NCBI GenBank assembly: GCA_022782305.1
Contig: JALFPC010000054.1
Coordinates: forward strand, 1 to 64,000
Direction: 5' to 3'
DNA from: Prevotella sp.
Lineage (GTDB): Bacteria; Bacteroidota; Bacteroidia; Bacteroidales; Bacteroidaceae
Length of the DNA stretch: 64,000 bases
Numbering within the stretch: position 1 is the stretch's first letter; each line of letters opens with the position of its first letter. The translations under genes were made by a program, and so were the position numbers. Positions 53,002 through 61,184 of the stretch are shown here, piece after piece. The notes beneath the pieces were generated by a model. That model was not told the origin of the DNA. It saw nothing but the letters and a program-made list of their open reading frames with translations, and searched no databases.

Positions 53002-55347
53002 TTATTCAGCATAGGCAGACTTCATGGCATCCACCACAGTGGGCAGTGTCCACTGGGGCACGCTACGGTCTTTGCCATCGAAGATGCTCACCCAATAGAA
53101 GGTGGCAATATTCAATGCTTTGGCCTTGCTCACTATATCGGCGGCCTGCTTGGCTGCTGCCTGCTTGAGGGCATCAGAGGAAGAAGAACCGACATTGACA
53201 TTATTGCCATGAGTACCATACTCGCCAATGATGCAAGGAATACCCTTAGAAACAAACGAGGTGTTAAGTCGGCTGAACATACCTTCCAACTCTTTGCTGC
53301 ATGCCGAAGTCCAATCGCCGTATGTATTTACCCAGTCATATGGGTCATAAGTGTGAACCTCCACAGCCAGATGGCCGTCCACCACATCTGTAGGCATGCG
53401 CAGATGGTCAAGCACCTGCTGGAGGTGCGCAGCTGAATACGTGTTGATGATAAGGTTGCGAGTAGTATTGTTACCTCCCGTTGCTCTCACAGCATCCACG
53501 AAATCCTGTGCATAGTCATTGAGTGCTGTATATGAAGAGGTGGCAGAAGGTAGTGTCCAATGGTTACCAGCATCGAGCATCTCGTTATATCCTTCGAAGA
53601 GCAGACGATGGCTGTATGAATTGAATCTGTTGGCAATCTGACGCCACAGATTTTTGAAGCGGGCACTGTTTCGTGTGTGGTTGTTGGTATCAGCCTTTAT
53701 CCATTCCCATTGCTCCGTCCCACTACCTGTATCATGATGCACGTTGAGTATGCAATACATGCCAGACGAAATGACATAGTCTACTACCTCCTGCACACGC
53801 TGCATCCATGCCTCGTCCACATTGCCGTCGGCATCAATATGTTGAACCCATGTCACTGGCACACGCACAGCATTGAAACCGCCTGCTTTAAGGAAATTGA
53901 TCTGCTCCTGAGTGGCCACTGGCTGACCCCAACAGGTCTCATAGCGCGACACGTCGGTGAGATTATTCGGAATATAATCGCCATGGGCATCAAGGGTGTT
54001 GCCGAGATTGAAGCCCAGACCCATGTTCTTGACCGCAGCCACTGCACTCTCCTCAAGATATGTGACATTGAGGTTTACGTCATCGCGAGAGATAACGAAA
54101 TCCTGCGACATGGCATCCTTCCACCATGCTTCTGATGGCATATTATTGCCATACCATGGACAGAACCATGCCCATTTGGCTCCTGCATTCCAAATCTCTG
54201 AGATATTGGAGAAAGGGGAATCGCCGCTGTTGCCGCATTCTGCCAATGCAACAAGTTTGCCTGGATAACGAGCAGTGATCTCATCAAACTCCTGCTTGTT
54301 CTGCTCTGCATTGCTACCATAGAGGTCGCGACCGATTATGTCTACATACTGGTCGCCGGGATACCATGCTGAGTCATCATTATACTGTGTTGCATCGCCA
54401 TTATAGTTCTGTGTTGTCCATACCCATATAAGGTTATGCACGCCACGTTGCTGGAAATAATCAAACATGGCCTGCCACAAAGCCCGATAGGTGGTAGCAC
54501 CGCCTTCGCCCCACCAGAACCAACTCTTACCCCAAGAGGCGCCCGACTTGAGTTCAGCATTGCCAGCAGCCTCGTGGAAGGGACGCCATACGGCACTCAC
54601 ACCCTTCTTCTGCAATTGCAGTAGCACATCGGTCACACGCTCCATCTGGCCATAAAACCACTTGTTCTCCCATGTGTCGGCCACTAATGCATTGGCAGCC
54701 TTAAAGGTAGTCTGCTCAGGCGAGCAGGTAACTCCCGAACCATCTGTGCCTGGGGTTACAGACTCTGATGTGGGCACATTGAAATGCCACATGAGTTGCA
54801 CCAGTCCACCATTGGCGGTCCAGTTGGTCACAGGTGTCAGGTCGTTATAATTAATCCATCCATTGCCATCGGGCACATAGATATGTATGAAATCATAACA
54901 GTTGAAGGCTGGATACTTGCCAGTGGCTTTGAATATCTTCTCAGCCTCTGTAGTGTTCCAGTTGACATTGGCCATCACAGACGAGATGATCTTGGTGCCA
55001 TAGCAAGTCTTCAGATATTTATACAGGCGCTTGGCTCCATCGGTGGCAGAAGCATCGGCAAGGGTGATGTCTGTCACATCGCTCTCCTTATAAACAGAAA
55101 ACGACACATTGCTGATGTCATCAATAGCGAAGGTCTGCCATGCGCCGAAAGCCTCAAGCCCCTTGAGATATACCTCCATCTTATCGGTATCAAAAGAGAG
55201 GCTGCTCATAGCATTGCTGTTGCCAGTCAACTGATATTCGGTCTGGGTGCCATTTTTGGCGGTTATCACAATCTTATCTCCCTCGCGCTGGGCAAAGCCG
55301 AGAGCTGAAACCACCAGTGCAAATATAATAAACAGTATCTTTTTCAT
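53002..55347 (-). CDS. two-domain GH26-GH5 beta-mannanase/beta-glucanase
   Basis: A 781-residue secreted enzyme. Signal peptide to ~20 (ALGFAQ); an N-terminal beta module at ~22-84 ending IDDISNVSFSV; GH26 at ~90-425 with acid/base Glu259 (WRPFHEA) and nucleophile Glu370 (ALAECGN); GH5 at ~430-780 with LGFNLGNTLDA, acid/base Glu589 (FEGYNEM) and nucleophile Glu709 (IIGEYGTHG). Both sites look intact. GH26 should cut mannan. The GH5 half resembles endoglucanase-type subfamilies, so glucomannan could be the joint target. GH26/GH5 fusions are known from Prevotella. No lipobox, so it may be periplasmic or released. Confidence 0.93.
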   Translation of the reverse strand: MKKILFIIFALVVSALGFAQREGDKIVITAKNGTQTEYQLTGNSNAMSSLSFDTDKMEVYLKGLEAFGAWQTFAIDDISNVSFSVYKESDVTDITLADASATDGAKRLYKYLKTCYGTKIISSVMANVNWNTTEAEKIFKATGKYPAFNCYDFIHIYVPDGNGWINYNDLTPVTNWTANGGLVQLMWHFNVPTSESVTPGTDGSGVTCSPEQTTFKAANALVADTWENKWFYGQMERVTDVLLQLQKKGVSAVWRPFHEAAGNAELKSGASWGKSWFWWGEGGATTYRALWQAMFDYFQQRGVHNLIWVWTTQNYNGDATQYNDDSAWYPGDQYVDIIGRDLYGSNAEQNKQEFDEITARYPGKLVALAECGNSGDSPFSNISEIWNAGAKWAWFCPWYGNNMPSEAWWKDAMSQDFVISRDDVNLNVTYLEESAVAAVKNMGLGFNLGNTLDAHGDYIPNNLTDVSRYETCWGQPVATQEQINFLKAGGFNAVRVPVTWVQHIDADGNVDEAWMQRVQEVVDYVISSGMYCILNVHHDTGSGTEQWEWIKADTNNHTRNSARFKNLWRQIANRFNSYSHRLLFEGYNEMLDAGNHWTLPSATSSYTALNDYAQDFVDAVRATGGNNTTRNLIINTYSAAHLQQVLDHLRMPTDVVDGHLAVEVHTYDPYDWVNTYGDWTSACSKELEGMFSRLNTSFVSKGIPCIIGEYGTHGNNVNVGSSSSDALKQAAAKQAADIVSKAKALNIATFYWVSIFDGKDRSVPQWTLPTVVDAMKSAYAE

Positions 55348-55392
55348 ATCCTTGATTCTTTGATTAGAGTGATTGGTAACACCAGTAATTGA

Positions 55393-55845
55393 TTATCTGA
55401 CTATCTTGACAGACAAAGCACCAACCCTCACAATGCTCAAACCATTGGGCAGTGATGACAGGGATATAATGGTACGATTGGCGTCATGGGTATATTGTAT
55501 GCCGATCTCTTTGCCGTCGGCAGTATAAGCTTCTACTTTTACTTGGGCAGACACTATTATGGCATCGCCCTCCTTAGTGATGTCGTAGCCAGCAGCCAAG
55601 CCATCTATTCCCGAAGAAACTTCGGCAAAGGTGAATGTCTTCACCTCATTGAGAGTATATTGCATGGTAGTGGCAGCAGCCTCTACTATGAGTTTGTCGT
55701 CAGCCACGCTAACCTTTGGTTTGTCGCTGAGCAGGAATGTTTGTGTGGTGCCATTGTCAAAGGTGACAACAAGGCTCTTGCCGCCTGCCCATGAGGCTAG
55801 GCTTATAAAGGTTGCAACGAAAAATAATATGGTCTTCTTAATCAT
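55393..55845 (-). CDS. small secreted protein with a module shared with the GH26-GH5 enzyme
   Basis: A 150-residue protein with a signal peptide (start MIKKTILFF, cleavage near ASWAG). Residues ~20-80 (SLVVTFDNGTTQTFLL ... NEVKTFTFAEV) resemble the N-terminal module of the GH26-GH5 enzyme (IVITAKNGTQTEYQL ... DDISNVSF). Residues ~95-150 (VEAYTADGKEIG, LSSLPNGLSIVRVG, KIVR) resemble a type IX secretion sorting domain. It therefore looks like two docking modules without an enzyme between them. It may be an adaptor or a remnant; I know no functional assignment. Confidence 0.7.
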   Translation of the reverse strand: MIKKTILFFVATFISLASWAGGKSLVVTFDNGTTQTFLLSDKPKVSVADDKLIVEAAATTMQYTLNEVKTFTFAEVSSGIDGLAAGYDITKEGDAIIVSAQVKVEAYTADGKEIGIQYTHDANRTIISLSSLPNGLSIVRVGALSVKIVR

Positions 55846-55888
55846 AACAATATGTTGTTGACGTATTGGGTTGCTGTTTATCAAAATT

Positions 55889-55925
55889 CAGGCTCCCTGC
55901 CTGTCTTATGCAAACAGGGAGCCTG
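55889..55925 (-). terminator. intergenic hairpin inside the mannan locus
   Basis: Perfect 11-bp stem CAGGCTCCCTG/CAGGGAGCCTG with a 15-nt loop, followed on the minus strand by AATTTTG. It lies between the six-repeat surface protein and the small secreted protein. It could be an attenuator or an RNA-processing barrier separating the susCD/binding genes from the enzyme genes. Confidence 0.6.
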
Positions 55926-55986
55926 TTATCATGGTTTCCCTAAATGTTTAGGGTGTTTCTGTTTAATTCCTCTGCCATGAGTGTAA

Positions 55987-58008
55987 TCAAGGCAGGATAG
56001 TCATCTTGGTAACACCCTTCATGTCACCCTGAAGGATGAGAGCGGTATCGCTCCAACCGTCGCTCTGTCCCTCAACAGCGTCTATGAACGCCTGGTCGAT
56101 AACATACTCCAGAACCTCAGCAGTTCCTTCCCAGTCTGCAATAGTAGTGATGCCAACCCAGTTGCAATTGTTAACCTGTATCTGACCTGTTACTCCTGCA
56201 GGCTTGTAAACGATAATCTTTGACTTGCCTGCGGTGAGGCCGATGGCAGCAAGGTCTGCCTTGAAGATACGGATCTTACCCTTTGAATCGCTCCAATCGA
56301 AGTTGAATGGATAGGTGATAAATCCTGACTGGTCTTCATACTTGGCAAAGGTAGCAAAGTCAACTTCTGCCACATCAACAACAGTCTTGCCTGCCACGAT
56401 GCGCTTACCTTCAGGTGTTATGAACACAACTTCAACCTCACCTGTAGCCATTTCCGGAACAGTGAAGATGATTTCATCATTGGTCTTGGAAACAATCTTT
56501 GTTACTTTTACATCACCAAGATATACAGACTCAGCATTGTAGAAATTCTTGCCCTTAAGTGTAGCTTTCTCGCCAATAACAATCTTTGCAGGCATCTCTG
56601 AAACGGCAGGATCGGTGGCAGGAGTAATGGTCAACATGCCTGATACCTCAATGGTTGTACCGTTCTTGAGGTTGAGTTTCAAACCTGTTCCTGCACAAGC
56701 TGTTGGCACGGTCAATGCGATGGCAGCAGCGCTATGGGCCACGAATGACTCTGCAGCCACGGTCTGCTCTGGGTCACCAGGCAGTGTTACGCTTGCCACG
56801 AGGTCAAGGTCTGTACCCTTGATAATCACGTTGTTGCCAGCCATGAGTTCAGATGGTGTGCACTCTGTAACAGTTGGTTTCACGAGGGTATAAGCCACGG
56901 TAACAGTCTTGCCATTTGCCAATGTGAGGGTGATGTCACCTTCCTGTGCGGCCTCTGGAACAACAGCCACAACCTTGTCGGCAGCCACGGTCTTGAGTTC
57001 GCCATCGGCATTTGGGAATGCAATAGCGGTCACGAGGTCGAGGTCCTTACCGTTGATGGTCACATCAGCACCGTTCTTAACAGGAGCGGGTGCTGCTGAG
57101 AGATTGGTAGGAACAACGGTTTCAATTGAACCGGCAGGAATGCTTACTCCTGAATAAGTAACTAGAGTCACCTCACCATCGGTAGCAGTTTCAGGCAGAG
57201 CGAAGGTCAGGGTATTGCCATCGGTAGCCACTGTGAGAGCATCTGCCTCAACAGAAGCACCATTGAGGTTCACCTTCTCTATCTGCTCAAGAGAGGTGCC
57301 GCTTACGGTCAGGGTAGCACCAGCCTTTAGAGAAGTAGGAGCTACACTGGTAGCTGTAGGCAATGCGATAGTGATAGCATCATCGGCATATAGCAAGTTC
57401 TCACCATCAGGATTGGCATCGCTGAGCATTGGGCGACCTGTCTTGGCCTCCTTTGGTATGGCCACGGTGATGGTGTAGCGGTCGTGAGACTTGAAGTCTT
57501 TCTCATCTACACGAACATCATCTGCAAACACTACCTGATGCATGAGGTTGAGATAGTCACCAGTGAAAGTAACGATATCGCCAACCTTACCACTGAGGTT
57601 ACCCTCCTGACCGATATATACTTTGCCAAGCACGATATTCTCTTCGTATGTTACAGGAGTAATGGTCTTTATCTCACCACCCTTGGCAGTAATCAGGGTA
57701 ACAATACCCGGTTCGCACTTCTCCTTTGGCACCTCAATCCAAATCTCGCTCACATTGCCAGACTTCTTGACATCAATGGCAGTGATAGGATCGGCACCAG
57801 GCAGACGCACTTCTGTTATCTGGTCGAGATTGCTGCCGAGGAACTTCAAGGTACCACCGCGCAATACAGGACATGGACCGAATGAGTTGAGTTTAATCTC
57901 ATTTCCATACTGGTCGGTGACGAGGTCGTCCTCATCGCAGGATGTCAGAGACAATCCTGCGAAAAGAACCACGAACAATGACCAGAATATTGACTGATAT
58001 TTTTTCAT
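55987..58008 (-). CDS. surface glycan-binding lipoprotein with six IPT/TIG repeats
   Basis: A 673-residue lipoprotein (lipobox LTSCDED). Six tandem IPT/TIG Ig-like repeats of ~80-90 residues can be counted, each with a GxxxTLxGxxL-like core, for example GGTLKFLGSNL, GDIVTFTGDYL, GATLTVSGTSL, GADVTINGKDL, GNNVIIKGTDL and GEKATLKGKNF. The last ~115 residues are a separate beta-rich domain that probably binds the glycan. It is the SusE/F-position surface protein of the locus and likely extends well off the membrane. It follows the other binding protein by 53 bp. Confidence 0.85.
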   Translation of the reverse strand: MKKYQSIFWSLFVVLFAGLSLTSCDEDDLVTDQYGNEIKLNSFGPCPVLRGGTLKFLGSNLDQITEVRLPGADPITAIDVKKSGNVSEIWIEVPKEKCEPGIVTLITAKGGEIKTITPVTYEENIVLGKVYIGQEGNLSGKVGDIVTFTGDYLNLMHQVVFADDVRVDEKDFKSHDRYTITVAIPKEAKTGRPMLSDANPDGENLLYADDAITIALPTATSVAPTSLKAGATLTVSGTSLEQIEKVNLNGASVEADALTVATDGNTLTFALPETATDGEVTLVTYSGVSIPAGSIETVVPTNLSAAPAPVKNGADVTINGKDLDLVTAIAFPNADGELKTVAADKVVAVVPEAAQEGDITLTLANGKTVTVAYTLVKPTVTECTPSELMAGNNVIIKGTDLDLVASVTLPGDPEQTVAAESFVAHSAAAIALTVPTACAGTGLKLNLKNGTTIEVSGMLTITPATDPAVSEMPAKIVIGEKATLKGKNFYNAESVYLGDVKVTKIVSKTNDEIIFTVPEMATGEVEVVFITPEGKRIVAGKTVVDVAEVDFATFAKYEDQSGFITYPFNFDWSDSKGKIRIFKADLAAIGLTAGKSKIIVYKPAGVTGQIQVNNCNWVGITTIADWEGTAEVLEYVIDQAFIDAVEGQSDGWSDTALILQGDMKGVTKMTILP

Positions 58009-58061
58009 ATCTGTAATGTCTTTATTATTGGTTATTATTGTTTTGACATCCCTTAGCCGTA

Positions 58062-59378
58062 TTATTTGTTAGGCACGGCACGGATATTGTCGATGCGGAT
58101 GATAGGATGACAATCCTTGCCTTCATAGCCACCACCATTTACACAGAATATGGTGAGAGAGGCGAAGTCGTCGGCCTTGGTAGGACCTGTGGATGAAGCA
58201 GTACCATCCCAATACTTGTTGAATACGCCCTGCTGTCCGCCGATAGGCAATGTTACTGTTACCCACTTGCCACCGGTGTCGTAGCTGCCTGTAGTCTTCC
58301 AAGGAGCATAGATGGCGCGAGCCCATCCGTCGTTGGCATGGAAGAATTCGTTGTTGGCAGTAGAGATGGTCACCTTGTCTGGACCGGCAAAGATCACCTG
58401 CATAGGAGCAGCTGCCCACTTGCCTTCCTCAGGAATGCACATCTCAAACTTGAGAGACATATTCTCAAAGTCTGTGAAGTCTACGATGTCATTGAGCTTG
58501 ACACCATCGCCGCTGAAACCACCATTCCAGTCGCCTGCCCAATACTCGAATGAGAAGGCACCATCATTCCATGCTCCACCAGCAGTCATGTCTACATCGC
58601 CAAGGAGGAGATAATTGCCAGATAGAGAATTCTCGTCGCTTTGTATCTTCTGGGCATGCCAACCATGGTTGCCCAATACGACTCCAGACACTGGGTTAGG
58701 AGTATCGAAGTCAAAGAGAATACCGCGCTGGTCATGGAACTGGAAGTTGCTTCGTGTGGTACCATACTTGCTCTTCACCTTAATGAATCCAGCGGGAGCC
58801 TCTGCAGGCACGATGAAACGAATTTCAGTAAGAGAGATGCTGGTGATATTCTCACGTGGCAACACATAGTTGTTAGGGAACTCAACGCTTAATGGATATT
58901 CCTCATAATCGAGGAAATAATTTCCCTTGATGACAGCCTCTTCACCCACCTTTGCCTGCTCGTTCACCATTGAACTAATAACAGGGGCACTGATGAGCAC
59001 CTTGAAGTCATACTCTACGGTATCGTTTCCTGTAGTGATAAAATAGATCTTGTCGGTAACCTTCTCTGGAATGGTCTTAGGCACCGTGAGCAGTATTGCA
59101 TTATCAGTCATGTAACTGGTATTGAGCACTGCTGGGCGATCATTGAAGTTGATGGCCTTTACGCTGCGCAGGTTGTTACCCACAATACAGATAGGCGTAT
59201 TGAGGAAAGCACCTGTCAGCAGTGAGTCCTTGCTGGCGGCATCAGCCATGCGGATATAAGAGATAGATGGCGTGCCATCTGCGGTCTCATACTCATCGGG
59301 CTGGTCTTCGCATGATGTGAAACCTGTCATGCAGACAAGGGCGATGCCGAGAGTCAGTTTGAAATATTTGGTATTCAT
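58062..59378 (-). CDS. surface glycan-binding protein, SGBP-B type
   Basis: A 438-residue lipoprotein (lipobox GFTSCED). Two IPT/TIG-like domains at ~35-220 (NTPICIVGNNLRSV; GEEAVIKGNYFLDY) are followed by a C-terminal ~210-residue beta-sandwich beginning GILFDFDTP, with many exposed Trp (HGWHAQ, EYWAGDWNGG, DGWARAIYAPWK). This layout matches the xyloglucan SGBP-B group, where the C-terminal domain binds the polysaccharide; here mannan is expected from context. It lies 40 bp after susD. Confidence 0.9.
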   Translation of the reverse strand: MNTKYFKLTLGIALVCMTGFTSCEDQPDEYETADGTPSISYIRMADAASKDSLLTGAFLNTPICIVGNNLRSVKAINFNDRPAVLNTSYMTDNAILLTVPKTIPEKVTDKIYFITTGNDTVEYDFKVLISAPVISSMVNEQAKVGEEAVIKGNYFLDYEEYPLSVEFPNNYVLPRENITSISLTEIRFIVPAEAPAGFIKVKSKYGTTRSNFQFHDQRGILFDFDTPNPVSGVVLGNHGWHAQKIQSDENSLSGNYLLLGDVDMTAGGAWNDGAFSFEYWAGDWNGGFSGDGVKLNDIVDFTDFENMSLKFEMCIPEEGKWAAAPMQVIFAGPDKVTISTANNEFFHANDGWARAIYAPWKTTGSYDTGGKWVTVTLPIGGQQGVFNKYWDGTASSTGPTKADDFASLTIFCVNGGGYEGKDCHPIIRIDNIRAVPNK

Positions 59379-59417
59379 ATTTGTTTCCTTTTATTTGTTA
59401 ATGAATTCCGTATGTTA

Positions 59418-61157
59418 TTAGTATCTGTAGGTTGAACGTACGTCCACACTAACTGGTTCCACATTGCTTCCGAGGTTTGGATTAACAGATACATCCTCAG
59501 TTGGGAATGGGATAGTGAAGGTCTTGTCAGTCACGTTGGGAGCTGGAGTAGAAGTGTCATATTCTGCACCTGAAGCATCCCATACACCAGTCTCATAGTA
59601 AACCTTGTAAACATCTGAGAGATTCCACCATGCATTGCGCTTCTGAGCCTGTAGCTCTTCAATACACTTATTTGGCTCATAGTAGGCACGGCGTACGAAG
59701 TCATACCAACGGTCACCCTCGCCAGCAAGTTCCAGACGGCGCTCCTTCCATACATCATCGAAGGTGATGGAAGTCTTTGGAGTATAACCGCTAACGGCAC
59801 GTCCGCGCACTTTATTAAAGGCATCGAGAGCATCGGCATTTGTTGTTGTGCCACCATCAAGGAGAGTCTGTGCCTCTGCCAATACGAGGTATACGTCAGA
59901 GAGACGGAGGATATGAGTAGCCACGGCATAAGCCATACGTGCTGCCGATACACCGCACTCTACCAAGTGGTCGTTGTTGTTGCCATAAGCATGCTTAACA
60001 TTCTGTGCACCGCAAGGACCCTGGAATGTCTCGGTGGCAGCCTTATTATAATTCTTGTTGTAATAGAATTCCATAATCTCAAATCCAGCTCTTCCGTCAC
60101 GCAATGTGTGGTCACGCCAGAAGTATGGATAATAATCGCCTGGTAGCATGATGGTGGCCTTGCGGCGGATATCCACATCTACACGGTCAGCAGGTTTGTC
60201 AGTAGGTTTAACGCCAAATGCAGCCATGAGGTCTACAGAAGGGCCACCCCAGCCGCCCCAGCAGTCACCATTCTCGTCAAAGTTCTCAGGCATAAGGTCG
60301 CTCTGCAGTGTGTTCTGTGAAGTCCACTGAGAACCCACTGTCCATCGCCAAGCGATAAGGCTTTCGTCAGAAATATTGTTTGAACCGCGGAAGATATCCT
60401 CATAGTTTGGCATGAGCACACGACCAGAGTTATTGATCACATCCTTGGCATACTGTGCAGCCTTTGTCAGGTCGTCATTGTTGAGAGTGCCTGTAACACC
60501 AGCCTTGGTAAGATATACCTTGGCAAGCATACCCTCTGCGCAATAGTAGTCCATATGACCATTGGTGAGTTTCTGCTTAGGCATGATCTCCATAGCCTTC
60601 TCGAGAGTCATGATGATATACTCGTAGACATCAGCCTTAGCCACCTTCCTACAGGTTTTGTATTCGCCTGAAGCGAGCACATCAGAAGTATTGTGTATGA
60701 TGGGCACGTCGCCGAATGAACGTACGAGATAGAAATAAGCCATGGCTTTCCAGATAAGACACTCGCCTTGACACTGGCGAATAGTGGCTTCAGATGCACT
60801 GGCACCACCAAGGGCTTGATAAACGGTATTGGAATGACCGATTACAGCCCATAGAGAATAAGACATTTTTACCAAGTCCTCGTCGGTACCATTTACAGAG
60901 AAGTTGAGGTATGGGCTGCTGCCCCAGTACATATTGCCTGACATCACCTCACCCATTTTGATGAAGCCACGCTGGAAGTCATACCAGGGCGAATTGTACA
61001 GGTAGTTGACACCCGACACACATGCAGCGTCTGAACTATAGTAGTTGTCCAGGTTGTAGTTGTCCTCTACAGGACGATCCAGGAAGTCGTCACAAGATGT
61101 CATGGCGAATCCAAGCATCGCTGCACAAGCTAAATATTTGATATTCTTGAGTTTCAT
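59418..61157 (-). CDS. susD: SusD/RagB-family nutrient-binding lipoprotein
   Basis: A 579-residue lipoprotein (lipobox AMTSCDDFLD, Cys23) with the SusD N-terminal segment VEDNYNLDNYYSSDAA, the TPR-like helices and the C-terminal ARVRG-like NKVRGRAVSGY and WKERRLELAGEGDRWYD. It forms the hinged lid over the SusC barrel and helps take in manno-oligosaccharides. It is coupled to susC with a 27-bp gap. Confidence 0.95.
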   Translation of the reverse strand: MKLKNIKYLACAAMLGFAMTSCDDFLDRPVEDNYNLDNYYSSDAACVSGVNYLYNSPWYDFQRGFIKMGEVMSGNMYWGSSPYLNFSVNGTDEDLVKMSYSLWAVIGHSNTVYQALGGASASEATIRQCQGECLIWKAMAYFYLVRSFGDVPIIHNTSDVLASGEYKTCRKVAKADVYEYIIMTLEKAMEIMPKQKLTNGHMDYYCAEGMLAKVYLTKAGVTGTLNNDDLTKAAQYAKDVINNSGRVLMPNYEDIFRGSNNISDESLIAWRWTVGSQWTSQNTLQSDLMPENFDENGDCWGGWGGPSVDLMAAFGVKPTDKPADRVDVDIRRKATIMLPGDYYPYFWRDHTLRDGRAGFEIMEFYYNKNYNKAATETFQGPCGAQNVKHAYGNNNDHLVECGVSAARMAYAVATHILRLSDVYLVLAEAQTLLDGGTTTNADALDAFNKVRGRAVSGYTPKTSITFDDVWKERRLELAGEGDRWYDFVRRAYYEPNKCIEELQAQKRNAWWNLSDVYKVYYETGVWDASGAEYDTSTPAPNVTDKTFTIPFPTEDVSVNPNLGSNVEPVSVDVRSTYRY

Positions 61158-61184
61158 TGTAAATCAAGTTTATTGTTAAATTGT

